DNA of 64,000 bases from Winogradskya consettensis (GCF_018332715.1 NZ_BOQP01000043.1:186001-250000), one strand, 5' to 3'; counted from the stretch's first letter, positions 50,582 to 59,250 are shown. The notes: generated from the letters alone by a model not told the origin. Made by a program: numbers and translations.

Positions 50582-52939
50582 GTGCGGGTCTCGAAGCGAC
50601 GACGGTGGGCGGATCTCGCCCTCGTTGTCGTCGTGCTGCTCGCCGGGCTCGTCACCACCGGCGTGGTCACCCGTAACGCCGGGCGGGCTGAGCAGCGCTA
50701 CGCCGCGCAGCTCATGGACCGCTACACCAGCGACCTGAGCAGGGCCATCTCGACCGAGATCCAGCGGTACGGCGACACGCTCGCCGACGTGGCCACAGCG
50801 CTCGGCGCCCAGAACGATCTCCACGCCGACGACTTCGCCTGGATCACCACGCGGGTGAGCACCCGGCGGCTGCCCGGCGCGACGTCGCTCAGCTTCGTGG
50901 TCACCGCGCCGGACTCCGGAGTGGCCGCGCTGGAGGACTACTGGCGCGACAAGGGCGCCACCGGTCTGCGCCTCGAGCCCTCCGGCCGCGGCAGGGAACA
51001 CGCGTTCATGGTGTTCGCCCGGTCGTTCGACGGCCAGCGGGTGGAGACCGGCTGGGACATGAGCGCCGTGCCGCAGGCCGGCCAGGCACTGCACGACGCA
51101 CGCACCATCGGCGGGCTCGCGGTCAGCCGGGCGTACGTGCTCGCCGCCGACCGCACCCTGCCCGCCGCCGAGCAGCAGCTCTCGTTCACCCTCGCCGTGC
51201 CCGTCTACTTCCTCGGCGGCACGTTCCGGGGCTGGCTCACCATGGGCGTGCACGGGCGGGACCTGCTGGAATCGACGCTGCGGGCGCAGGCACACGACAC
51301 GGTCGCCGCCGAGCTCGTCGACCCCTCCGGCGGCGGCGAGCTGATCGTCGCGGAGGTGGCCGGGCGCGACGTCGCGGCGCCACCCGCTCTCGACCGGCTC
51401 ACCTACATCGGTGCCGGGCTGCACACCTGGCAGCTGCGGGTCCACCCCACCGACCGGCTGCTCGAGGAGACCGATCGCGGGATCGTCAGCACCACCTTCG
51501 TGGTCGCCATGCTGATCACCCTGCTCGCCACCGCCCTGGTCGGCCTGCTGGCGAGCGCGCGCAACCGGGCCATGAGCAAGGTCGACGCGGCCACCGCGGC
51601 GCTGCGCAGCGACATCGCGCGTCGCCAGGAGGTCGAGACGACGCTGCGGCAGCGCGAGCAGGAGCTGCGGCAGATGGCGCTGCACGACCCGCTCACCGGG
51701 CTGGCCAGCCGGGCCGGGCTCGACGCGCGGCTCGACGAGCTCGTCGGGACCCGGCCGGACCTGGCGTTGCTGCTCATCGACCTGGACGGGTTCAAACTGG
51801 TCAACGACGCGTACGGGCACGCGGTCGGCGACGTCGTACTGACCGGCTTCGCCGAGATCCTGCGCGGGGCGGTCCGGGAGTCGGACGTGGCCGCCCGGAT
51901 CGGCGGGGACGAGTTCGTGGTGCTGCTCACCGGCGTGTCCGAGGCAGAGGAGGCCTGCGCGACCGGCCGGCGCATCCTGGCCGCCGCGGCCGCCACGCCG
52001 GTCCGGGTCGGTGACGACCTCATCCAGGTACGCGCGAGCATCGGTGTCACGACCACCCGGGACTCGGACAGGCGCAAGGAGCTGATGCGCCGCGCCGACA
52101 TCGCGATGCGCCAGGCCAAACACCTCGGCACGCACGGCGTCAGCCTGCACGACCCCTCGATGGTCGACCAGCGCCGCGCCGACGCCCAGCTCGGCGAGGA
52201 ACTGGCCGACGCGGTGGCGAACGACGAACTGACCGTGCTCTACCAGCCGCTCGTGGACCTGGCCGACGGCCGCCCGCTCGGCGTCGAGGCGCTGGTCCGC
52301 TGGGAACACCCCTACCTGGGCACGGTCTCGCCCACCCGGTTCATCCCGATCGCCGAGCGCACCGGCATGATCGGCGCCATCGGCATGGCGGTGCTCGAGA
52401 CCGCCTGCCGCCAGCTGGTCGCCTGGGACGCCGGCCTCTACGTGAGCGTCAACCTCTCCCCCAGGCAACTGAGCGAGCCGTCGCTGGTGCAGGAGGTGCT
52501 GGCGGTTTTGACGCGTACGGGCATGGACCCGGCGAACCTCGTCCTGGAGATCACCGAATCCGCCCTGGTCGACGATCGGACCGCCATCGACATGCTCGCC
52601 GCGTTCCGCTCCCACGGCATCCGCATCGCCGTCGACGACTTCGGCACCGGCTACTCATCCCTGCACTACCTGACCCGGCTCCCGATCGACATCCTGAAGA
52701 TCGACCGCAGTTTCGTCGCCGAGCTCAACGGCACCCCGGAGGGCGCCGGCATCGCGGACGCCATCCTGCGCCTCAGCCAGGCACTGCACCTCACCACCGT
52801 CGCCGAGGGCATCGAAACCACCGCCCAGGCCGCTGAGCTGCGAGAACTCGGCTGCGTCATCGGCCAGGGCTACCTGTTCGCCAAGCCCCTGCCGGCCGAC
52901 GAGGTCCTCAGCGTGCTACTGCCTTCATCTCCTTCTTGA
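50582..52939 (+). CDS. CHASE-like/GGDEF/EAL c-di-GMP protein, copy 1
   Basis: 785-aa membrane protein. TM1 (LALVVVVLLAGLVTTGVV), a ~270-aa external sensor of CHASE type, TM2 (VAMLITLLATALVGLLAS), linker coiled coil, GGDEF domain with G-G-D-E-F at 441-445 and an RxxD inhibitory site (R-E-S-D) five residues before it, and EAL domain with E-A-L at 569-571. EAL catalytic residues look intact (V-N-L-S-P-R, E-I-T-E-S, D-D-F-G-T-G, K-I-D-R, A-E-G-I-E, Q-G-Y-L). So it could both make and break c-di-GMP. GTG 50582. A close paralogue is at 54611. Confidence 0.93.
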   Translation: MRVSKRRRWADLALVVVVLLAGLVTTGVVTRNAGRAEQRYAAQLMDRYTSDLSRAISTEIQRYGDTLADVATALGAQNDLHADDFAWITTRVSTRRLPGATSLSFVVTAPDSGVAALEDYWRDKGATGLRLEPSGRGREHAFMVFARSFDGQRVETGWDMSAVPQAGQALHDARTIGGLAVSRAYVLAADRTLPAAEQQLSFTLAVPVYFLGGTFRGWLTMGVHGRDLLESTLRAQAHDTVAAELVDPSGGGELIVAEVAGRDVAAPPALDRLTYIGAGLHTWQLRVHPTDRLLEETDRGIVSTTFVVAMLITLLATALVGLLASARNRAMSKVDAATAALRSDIARRQEVETTLRQREQELRQMALHDPLTGLASRAGLDARLDELVGTRPDLALLLIDLDGFKLVNDAYGHAVGDVVLTGFAEILRGAVRESDVAARIGGDEFVVLLTGVSEAEEACATGRRILAAAAATPVRVGDDLIQVRASIGVTTTRDSDRRKELMRRADIAMRQAKHLGTHGVSLHDPSMVDQRRADAQLGEELADAVANDELTVLYQPLVDLADGRPLGVEALVRWEHPYLGTVSPTRFIPIAERTGMIGAIGMAVLETACRQLVAWDAGLYVSVNLSPRQLSEPSLVQEVLAVLTRTGMDPANLVLEITESALVDDRTAIDMLAAFRSHGIRIAVDDFGTGYSSLHYLTRLPIDILKIDRSFVAELNGTPEGAGIADAILRLSQALHLTTVAEGIETTAQAAELRELGCVIGQGYLFAKPLPADEVLSVLLPSSPS

Positions 52940-53480
52940 AAGCCCGCACCTTGCCCAGCGACTCGGCGTCGACGATGTCCGCCACCGACCGGTGGGAGCC
53001 TTCCTCGCCGTAGGCCCCGGCCGCTTCGCGCCAGCCGGGAGGCTGCACGCCGTACTGCTTGCCCAGCAGCGCGGCGAAGATCTGCGATTTCTGCTTGCCG
53101 AAGCCGGGGAGCGCTGCGATCCGCTTGACCAGCTCTTTGCCGTCCGCGGCGTCCTGCCAGAGGTTGGCCGCCGCACCGTCATAGGTGCCGACCAGCACCT
53201 GGCAGACCTCCTGGACGCGGCCCGCCATCGCCTTGGGAAAACGGTGCAGGGCCGGCGGCTCCGCGAAGATCGCGATCAGCGCCTCGGGGTCGTAGGCAGC
53301 GAGCTCTTCCGCGGTGGGTGCGTGGCCCAACCGCTGTGCCAGCACGTAGGGCGAACTGAACGCCTTCTCCAGCGGGATCTGCTGGTCGAGCACCATCCCC
53401 ACCAGCAGCGCCAGCGGATCCCGGTCCAGCAGCGCGTTGGCCTCAGCCGCGATAGGCAATGAAAACGTCACACCAGCCAT
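52908..53480 (-). CDS. HhH-GPD-type base-excision repair protein
   Basis: 190 aa. Helix-hairpin-helix A-L-P-G-F-G-K-Q-K-S-Q-I-F, N-terminal helices with L-V-G-M-V-L-D-Q-Q-I-P as in the AlkA/MutY-like GPD fold. It lacks an Fe-S cluster. A DNA glycosylase is likely, but the lesion is unknown. Its 3' 32 bases overlap the end of the GGDEF-EAL gene on the other strand. ATG 53480. Confidence 0.85.
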   Translation of the reverse strand: MAGVTFSLPIAAEANALLDRDPLALLVGMVLDQQIPLEKAFSSPYVLAQRLGHAPTAEELAAYDPEALIAIFAEPPALHRFPKAMAGRVQEVCQVLVGTYDGAAANLWQDAADGKELVKRIAALPGFGKQKSQIFAALLGKQYGVQPPGWREAAGAYGEEGSHRSVADIVDAESLGKVRAFKKEMKAVAR

Positions 53481-53644
53481 CTTCCTACGTCGCGGGTCAG
53501 GATGGACAAGCTCGGGAGCGGTGGGTTCCGCATGGCCGGCACCGGGCGCCGCCTCGGTTTTCCGTCACCCGGATGGAGCCGAGACCGCGATCAATGGAGC
53601 GCGGGTCCCATCTACCCGAGCTGGACGAACAGCCACGGCAAAGG

Positions 53645-53662
53645 TGTACATCTTCTTGTACC
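53645..53662. promoter_or_regulatory. TGTACA-box operator of the antitoxin-toxin operon
   Basis: TGTACA at 53645-53650 and TGTACC at 53657-53662, 12 bases apart, 8 bases before the antitoxin ATG. From memory, the yefM-yoeB operator of E. coli uses two TGTACA cores with the same spacing. This fits autoregulation by the YefM/Phd-type antitoxin encoded next. Confidence 0.6.
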
Positions 53663-53670
53663 ATTGGTTC

Positions 53671-53982
53671 ATGAGTGTTCTCGGTGTCGCAGAGGCTCGT
53701 AAGCAGCTGCCCGACCTCCTGGCCGGGTTCAGTCGCGGCTCGGCCGAGTCCGTGTTTCTCGGGGCCCACCGCAAGGCGGTCGGTGTGCTCATGCCGGTTC
53801 GGGTGTACGAGGAGCTGCGCAGCGAGCGCGACCGGGCTGTCGACGACTCGGTCGGGTCGCTGCGGGCCGAAGGGCTGGAGCCGTCCTCGGTGGCTACCGA
53901 GCTGGCCGGGCTGTTCTCGCAGGGGCGGATCACCGCGGGGCAGATGGAAGCGATGCTGCTGGCCTATCACCGCGTCGGGTGA
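53671..53982 (+). CDS. Phd/YefM-type antitoxin with Fic-inhibitory-like C-terminus
   Basis: 103 aa. N-terminus V-L-G-V-A-E-A-R-K-Q-L-P-D-L-L with V-F-L-G-x-H-R-K-x-V-G-V-L-M-P matches the Phd/YefM DNA-binding fold. The C-terminal helix region (T-E-L-A-G-L-F-S-Q-G-R-I-T-A-G-Q-M-E-A) resembles small Fic antitoxins such as VbhA. ATG 53671 is directly behind the TGTACA pair. Its stop overlaps the toxin start (GTGA). Confidence 0.82.
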   Translation: MSVLGVAEARKQLPDLLAGFSRGSAESVFLGAHRKAVGVLMPVRVYEELRSERDRAVDDSVGSLRAEGLEPSSVATELAGLFSQGRITAGQMEAMLLAYHRVG

Positions 53983-54526
53983 CCGAGGCGAACAAACTTG
54001 GCATAACGTCCGCGGCGGCGCTCAGCCGGGCCGAAGCTGACCTGAGCCTCGCCGCGCTGCTGCGCCTGTCGGTGCAGCCTCTTCCCGGCGGCTACGACCT
54101 CGATCACCTGCGGGAGTTCCACCGGCAGATCTTCGGGGCGATCTATCCGTGGGCCGGGCAGCTGCGAACGGTGGACATCGCGCGGACCCCACATGACCTG
54201 TTCTGCCACTGGCGCTTCATCGAGTCGTACGCCGCAGGCGTCTTCGTGCTCTCGCCGCTGATGGGCGGTTGAGGGGGCTGGGCCGGGAGACGTTGGTGGC
54301 GCGCCTGGCGCACTACTACGGCGAGATCAACGCGATCCATCCGTTCCGGGACGGCAACGGCCGGGCGCAGCGAGCCTTTCTCGGCCAGCTGGCCAAGGAC
54401 GCGGGCTGGCGGGTCGCGTGGAGTGAGCTCGACGCCGCAGAGAACGATGCGGCGTCAGCGGCCGCGCTGCACGGTGACATCGGCCCGTTGGTCGCGATGC
54501 TGGACGACATGGTCCGGCCGCGCTGA
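53979..54526 (+). pseudogene. Fic/Doc-family toxin gene, interrupted frame
   Basis: Two abutting frames together make a complete Fic protein. 53979-54272 carries Y-D-L-D-H-L-R-E-F-H-R-Q-I-F-G-A-I-Y-P-W-A-G-Q-L-R-T-V-D-I and ends at TGA. 54269-54526 continues with R-G-L-G-R-E-T-L and the AMP-transferase signature H-P-F-R-D-G-N-G-R-A-Q-R. The second frame is shifted by -1, as expected from loss of one base around 54261-54278. The sequence TTGA at 54269-54272 would allow a TTG restart overlapping the stop. A mutation that silences the toxin, a sequencing error, or a two-part toxin are the options; the first is simplest. Confidence 0.8.
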
Positions 54527-54587
54527 AAACGTCGGGTCGGCGGGTGGAAGGCGTGGTCCGGGCGCGCTGAAAACGTCAGGTCGGCGG
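54510..54587 (+). repeat. 34-bp direct repeat spanning the fic stop codon
   Basis: Copies at 54510-54543 and 54554-54587 differ at two positions. The first contains the toxin stop (TGA 54524-54526). The second lies just before the GGDEF-EAL gene. Confidence 0.88.
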
Positions 54588-54610
54588 CCGGGATACCGAT
54601 CGTCAATTCT

Positions 54611-56992
54611 GTGACGGGTGCATCGGTACGGCGGCGGCGGTGGTTCGGTCTGGCCGTCGTGCTGCTCGTGCTGATGGCCGGGGGTTCGGGTACGGCGGTG
54701 GCGACGATCCTCGTGCACCGGGCCGAGGAGCACAACGCGACGCAGGCCATGGACAACTACACGACCCTGGTGTGCCGGTCGGTCCTCGACGAGGTGCAGA
54801 CGTACAGCGACGCGATCGAGGACGTCGCCGGCGGGATCAACGCCCAGAACGATTTCAACCAGGAGGATTTCAGTACGATCACCGCCGGGCTGAGCCCCGT
54901 CCGGCTCCCCGGCGCCAGCTATGTCGGCCTCGTCGTGCCCGCCACCGCGACCGAGGTGCCCGCGGTGCAGAGCTATTGGCGGGCGCGGGGTGCCGAGGGG
55001 CTGGTCCTGAAGCCGCAGACGGCCGTCGACGAGCACAACTTCATCATCTTCAGCCACTCCTTCGACGGCATGCCCACCCATCCGGGTCTCGACATGACAC
55101 TTTCCGGGGCGGCCATCGACGCGATGACCACCGCCCGGCGCAGTGGGGAGGTCGCGATCAGTCAGGCGTACGTGCTGATCAGGGATCGTGGTCTGCCCAA
55201 GGCACAGCAGCAGATGGCCTTCCTGATCACGATGCCGATCTATGCCAAGGGCGGCAACGGCCTGAAGGGTCAGCTGCGCGGCTGGGTCGTCATGGGTGTG
55301 CACCTCAACGACTTCGTCCGGCTCAGCATCGCCGCCCAGGCGCAGAACGCGGTCAGCGCGGATCTCGCCGAGCGGGTGGCCGGGCAGGACATCCCGATCG
55401 TGCGGGTCGGCGAGGCGGATGCCAAGTCCGACCTGGCCCGGCGGCGCACCCTGTTCGTCGGGCAGCGCGAGTGGCGGCTCACGATCCACCCCACCGAGCG
55501 GCTGCTCAGCACGTCGGACCGGCGGATGGACAGCATCGCGTTCGTGGTCGGGTCGGTCGTCACCCTGCTCATGGCGGCCCTGGTGGCCGTCCTGGTCACC
55601 GGCAGGAACCGCGCCATGACCCGGGTCGAGGAGGCCACGTCGGCGCTGCGCAGCGACATCCGGCAGCGGCAGGAGGTCGAGCGGCAGCTGCGCGAGCGCG
55701 AGGACGAGCTGCGGCGTCTCGCCCTGCACGACCCGCTCACCGGGCTGGCCAACCGGACCGCGCTGGAGGCCCGGCTGGGTGCGGCGCTGGGCCATGACGA
55801 CCGGATCGGCCTGCTGCTCATCGATCTCAACGGCTTCAAACCCATCAACGATGTGTACGGCCACGACGCCGGCGACCTGGTCCTCACCGAGTTCAGCCGG
55901 TTGCTGCGCGACGCCGTACGCACCGACGACGTGGTCGCCCGGATCGGCGGCGACGAGTTCGTGGTGCTGCTGGCCGACGTGCCCGACGAGCCCCACGCCA
56001 TGATCGTCGCCCAGCGCATCCTGGCCTCGGCCGCGGCCACCCCCGTACGCATCGGCGAGGACACCCTCCCGATCCGCGCGAGCATCGGCGTGACGATCGC
56101 CCGCCCCAGCGACACCGCCAAGGAGCTGCAGCGCCGCGCCGACGTGGCGATGTACCACGCCAAGCGCACCGGTTCCCACAACGCGGCGGTGCACGACCCG
56201 TCGATGATCGACCGCCGGGCCGCGGACGCCGCGCTGGGTGACGACATCTCCGTCGCCCTGGAACGCGGCGAGCTCTTCGCCGTCTATCAGCCGATCGTGG
56301 ACCTCGACGACGGCACTCCGGTCGCGGCGGAGACGCTGCTGCGCTGGCAGCACCCCCGGCACGGCCTGGTGCCGCCCGACCGGTTCATCCCGCTTGCGGA
56401 GCGCAACGGGTCCATCGCCGCGATCGGGCTGTGGGTGCTGGAGCAGGCGTGCCGGCAGGCGTGCGAATGGGACGTCCGGTACGTGAGCGTCAACATGTCG
56501 CCGCGTCAGCTGCAGGAGCCGGCGATCGTGCACGACGTGCTGGCGGTGCTCCGGCGTACCGGGCTGGCCCCGTCGCGGCTGGTGCTGGAGGTGACCGAGT
56601 CCGTGATCGTGGACGAGGCCGCGGGCATTCCGGCGTTGCGGGAGCTCCGGTCGTACGGAATCCGGATTGCGATTGATGATTTTGGCACTGGTTATTCGTC
56701 CTTGCACTATCTGACCCGGATGCCGGTCGACATCCTGAAGATCGACCGCAGCTTCGTGAACGAGCTGAACGGCACGGCGGAGGGCGCGGCGGTGACCGAG
56801 GCGGTGCTGCGGCTGAGCCAGGCGCTGCACCTCACCACGATCGCCGAGGGCATCGAAACCCCTGCGCAGGCAAAGGAGCTACGAGCGCTCGGCTGCGACA
56901 CCGGACAGGGATATCTGTACGCCCGCCCGAGCGCCGCCGCCGAGCTGGAGGGGTTTGCCGTGCCCAGCGGCGGGCAACCAGTCCTGCCATGA
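54611..56992 (+). CDS. CHASE-like/GGDEF/EAL c-di-GMP protein, copy 2
   Basis: 793 aa with the same architecture as the protein at 50582: TM1 (WFGLAVVLLVLMAGGSGTAV), external sensor, TM2, GGDEF at 446-450 with R-T-D-D inhibitory site, and EAL domain. The EAL triplet is E-T-L (574-576); the catalytic Glu is kept and the other catalytic motifs (V-N-M-S-P-R, E-V-T-E-S, D-D-F-G-T-G, K-I-D-R, A-E-G-I-E) are present. The sensor domains of the two copies have diverged more than the enzyme domains. GTG 54611. Overlaps the next small gene by 4 bases. Confidence 0.93.
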   Translation: MTGASVRRRRWFGLAVVLLVLMAGGSGTAVATILVHRAEEHNATQAMDNYTTLVCRSVLDEVQTYSDAIEDVAGGINAQNDFNQEDFSTITAGLSPVRLPGASYVGLVVPATATEVPAVQSYWRARGAEGLVLKPQTAVDEHNFIIFSHSFDGMPTHPGLDMTLSGAAIDAMTTARRSGEVAISQAYVLIRDRGLPKAQQQMAFLITMPIYAKGGNGLKGQLRGWVVMGVHLNDFVRLSIAAQAQNAVSADLAERVAGQDIPIVRVGEADAKSDLARRRTLFVGQREWRLTIHPTERLLSTSDRRMDSIAFVVGSVVTLLMAALVAVLVTGRNRAMTRVEEATSALRSDIRQRQEVERQLREREDELRRLALHDPLTGLANRTALEARLGAALGHDDRIGLLLIDLNGFKPINDVYGHDAGDLVLTEFSRLLRDAVRTDDVVARIGGDEFVVLLADVPDEPHAMIVAQRILASAAATPVRIGEDTLPIRASIGVTIARPSDTAKELQRRADVAMYHAKRTGSHNAAVHDPSMIDRRAADAALGDDISVALERGELFAVYQPIVDLDDGTPVAAETLLRWQHPRHGLVPPDRFIPLAERNGSIAAIGLWVLEQACRQACEWDVRYVSVNMSPRQLQEPAIVHDVLAVLRRTGLAPSRLVLEVTESVIVDEAAGIPALRELRSYGIRIAIDDFGTGYSSLHYLTRMPVDILKIDRSFVNELNGTAEGAAVTEAVLRLSQALHLTTIAEGIETPAQAKELRALGCDTGQGYLYARPSAAAELEGFAVPSGGQPVLP

Positions 56993-57324
56993 GCGACATC
57001 AACGAGATCGGCCACGGCGCGTACGGCGAGGGCGTCCTCGACGAGCCCACCACCTACCGCCCCGAGAAGGGCGACCCCGACCCGGGCCTGTCGAGCACGT
57101 ATGCGGCCGGCACCGACCCGGAGGAGCTCGTGAACGGCGGCCCGCGCCCCGAGCACGGCATCATGACGACGACCGGGGGCAACGCCGGCCCGAACAGCTT
57201 CCGGCCCAAGGCCCGCCACGGCCAGGGCATCGCCCCGACCACGACCGGCGACGCCACCACGGGTTCCATGGACGCCCCGACCGACGGCGCCACGAGCGAC
57301 GCGACGAGCAGCGCGGTCGACTGA
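56989..57324 (+). CDS. disordered hypothetical protein
   Basis: 111 aa, rich in Gly, Thr, Asp and Pro, no hydrophobic core, no Cys (MSDINEIGHGAYGEGVLDEP...). Starts inside the stop of the GGDEF-EAL gene (ATGA), so it is co-translated with it. Function unknown. Confidence 0.65.
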   Translation: MSDINEIGHGAYGEGVLDEPTTYRPEKGDPDPGLSSTYAAGTDPEELVNGGPRPEHGIMTTTGGNAGPNSFRPKARHGQGIAPTTTGDATTGSMDAPTDGATSDATSSAVD

Positions 57325-57336
57325 TAGCTTCGCCGG

Positions 57337-57972
57337 ATGACCGGCCGCCTGCTCGCCTCCGGCCGGGAGGCCGACGTCTTCGAGATCGACCAAGCCCGGG
57401 TGCTGCGCCGTTACCGGCGTGATGCCGACGTGAATGCCGAGGCTGCGGCGATGCGGCATGTCGCCGGCCTGGGCTTTCCCGTGCCCGAGGTGTTCAGCGC
57501 CTCGGGTGGTGACATGGTGCTGGAACGGCTGTCCGGGCCCACGCTGGCCGAGAGCGGCACCACACCCTCCGAGGTTGCGCGGATCCTCGCCGATCTGCAT
57601 CAGCGCCTGCACGACCTGCCGGTGTGGCCGGGCGCCCCCGCCGGCACCAGCATCGTGCACCTCGACCTGCACCCGGACAACGTGCTGATGACCGGGCGCG
57701 GGCCGGTGGTGATCGACTGGTGCAACGCCCGCGCGGACGACCCTGATCTCGACACCGCGATGACCGCGCTGATCCTCGCGGAGGTCTCGCTCTGGGATCA
57801 CCCGATGAGCGCCCTGGCCCGCGCGACCCTCGACGAATTCCTGGCGATCGCGCCCGGCGACCCGCGCCGGCTGGTCGCCGACGTGGCCACTGAGCGCCGG
57901 GGTCAGACCACCACCCTGACGCCCGACGAGATCAAGGTCGTCGGCGAAGCGGTCGCTGTGGTGCGCGGATGA
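57337..57972 (+). CDS. aminoglycoside-phosphotransferase-like kinase
   Basis: 211-aa protein-kinase-like phosphotransferase. G-R-E-A-D-V-F-E-I as a degenerate nucleotide loop, M-V-L-E-R-L-S-G-P-T-L hinge, catalytic loop H-L-D-L-H-P-D-N-V-L-M and metal-binding V-I-D-W-C-N-A. Substrate unknown (small molecule likely). ATG 57337. Overlaps dtd by 4 bases. Confidence 0.88.
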   Translation: MTGRLLASGREADVFEIDQARVLRRYRRDADVNAEAAAMRHVAGLGFPVPEVFSASGGDMVLERLSGPTLAESGTTPSEVARILADLHQRLHDLPVWPGAPAGTSIVHLDLHPDNVLMTGRGPVVIDWCNARADDPDLDTAMTALILAEVSLWDHPMSALARATLDEFLAIAPGDPRRLVADVATERRGQTTTLTPDEIKVVGEAVAVVRG

Positions 57973-58391
57973 GGGCCGTCATCCAGACCGTCAGCGAAGC
58001 ATCCGTCACGGTTGACGACGAGGTGATCGGCAAGATCACGGACGGCCTGCTGGTGCTGGTCGGGATCACGCACACCGACACCGCCGCGGTCGCCGCCGAG
58101 CTGGCCCGCAAGGTGTACGAGATGCGCATTCTCGACGGGTCCCGCTCCGCCTCGGAGACCGGTGCGGCGCTGCTGGTGGTCAGCCAGTTCACTCTCTACG
58201 GCGATGCTCGCAAGGGCCGCCGCCCGTCCTGGTCCGCGGCAGCACCGGCATCGGTGGCCGAGCCACTGGTCACGGCGTTCGTCGACGCACTGCGTGCGCG
58301 CGGTGCGCACGTCGAGACCGGGCGGTTCCAGGCCCACATGCTCGTGTCGAGCATCAACGTGGGCCCGCAAACCGTCATCCTCGACCTCTAG
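57969..58391 (+). CDS. dtd: D-aminoacyl-tRNA deacylase
   Basis: Removes D-amino acids (and Gly) wrongly charged on tRNA. 140 aa. Signatures S-Q-F-T-L-Y-G-D and the Gly-cisPro motif N-V-G-P-Q-T-V; R-A-V-I-Q-T-V-S-E-A-S-V-T-V at the N-terminus. ATG 57969. Confidence 0.95.
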   Translation: MRAVIQTVSEASVTVDDEVIGKITDGLLVLVGITHTDTAAVAAELARKVYEMRILDGSRSASETGAALLVVSQFTLYGDARKGRRPSWSAAAPASVAEPLVTAFVDALRARGAHVETGRFQAHMLVSSINVGPQTVILDL

Positions 58392-58397
58392 GGCCTT

Positions 58398-59183
58398 TTA
58401 AAAGAAGCCGCGGCGCTGGGCCGACTGCTGCAGCCAGTTGTTCAGCTGCGAGGTCCAGTCGACCTGATCGACGCTCTGATAGTCGACGTCGAAGCGGCCG
58501 AAGGCGTCGTGGCCCTCGGTGAAGACCCCGCCGCGCTTGTCGATCTCCAGGACCACCTGCAGCTGGTACGGCGTCGGGATGAACGTCACCTCGAGCTGGT
58601 TGATGCCGCCCGCGTACTGCGACGGGGGGTGGAACTCGATCTCCTGGTAGAACGGCAGCTGCTGCTCCACGCCGTAGACCCGGCCGCGCTCGACGTCGGC
58701 CCGGCTGAACCGGAAACCCAGCCGCAGGAACGCGTCGAGGATCCGTTCCTGGGCCGGCAGCGGGTGCACCGCCACGGCGTCCAGGTCACCCTTGTCGACG
58801 GCGCGAGCCACTTCGAGCTCCGTACGCAGACCCATCGTCATACCGTGCAGATGCTGCCCGTACACCTCGGTGATGGGTGTCTCCCACGGCACCTCGAAGC
58901 GGAACGGGACGTCGTAGCGTGCCCCCGCGTCGAGCTTGAACGACCCCGTCAGACGCTGGCGGTGGAATTCCTGATCGGTGTTGTACTCACTGTCGCCGCT
59001 CTCCACCTCGACCCGGGTCAGCAGCCCCACGGAGACGTATTCGACGTCGACGCTGTGCTCGCCGCCGATGACGTGGACCTGACCCTCCAGGAATCCGCCG
59101 GGGCGGCAGTTGGGGTTCGTCAGCACCGTCTCGACCGACGGGCCACCCACGCCCATTGCCTGCATCAAACGCTTGAAGACCAC
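58398..59183 (-). CDS. Spo0M/SpoOM-like arrestin-fold protein
   Basis: 261 aa. N-terminal V-F-K-R-L-M-Q-A-M-G-V-G-G-P-S-V-E-T-V-L and Y-D-V-P-F-R-F-E-V-P-W-E-T-P are typical of the sporulation-control protein Spo0M family. In Bacillus it influences the phosphorelay; in actinobacteria its role is not known. GTG 59183 has a strong AAGGAGGTCC. Divergent from sigB over 247 bases. Confidence 0.9.
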   Translation of the reverse strand: MVFKRLMQAMGVGGPSVETVLTNPNCRPGGFLEGQVHVIGGEHSVDVEYVSVGLLTRVEVESGDSEYNTDQEFHRQRLTGSFKLDAGARYDVPFRFEVPWETPITEVYGQHLHGMTMGLRTELEVARAVDKGDLDAVAVHPLPAQERILDAFLRLGFRFSRADVERGRVYGVEQQLPFYQEIEFHPPSQYAGGINQLEVTFIPTPYQLQVVLEIDKRGGVFTEGHDAFGRFDVDYQSVDQVDWTSQLNNWLQQSAQRRGFF

Positions 59184-59225
59184 CGGACCTCCTTGTTATC
59201 CGTGCAGATTATCGGGGACGAGCAA

Positions 59226-59250
59226 GGCAATCGTAATTGCCGAGATTACG
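59226..59250. promoter_or_regulatory. overlapping palindromes between spo0M and sigB
   Basis: GGCAAT-CGTA-ATTGCC (59226-59241) overlaps CGTAAT-N7-ATTACG (59232-59250). Two interlocked inverted repeats in a divergent promoter region suggest a regulator site. The regulator is unknown. Confidence 0.4.

Noticed and set aside
54266..54272. Programmed -1 frameshift site in the fic gene
   Set aside because: The local sequence GGC GGT TGA is not a slippery heptamer, and re-pairing of the P-site tRNA would be poor; mutation or restart is simpler.
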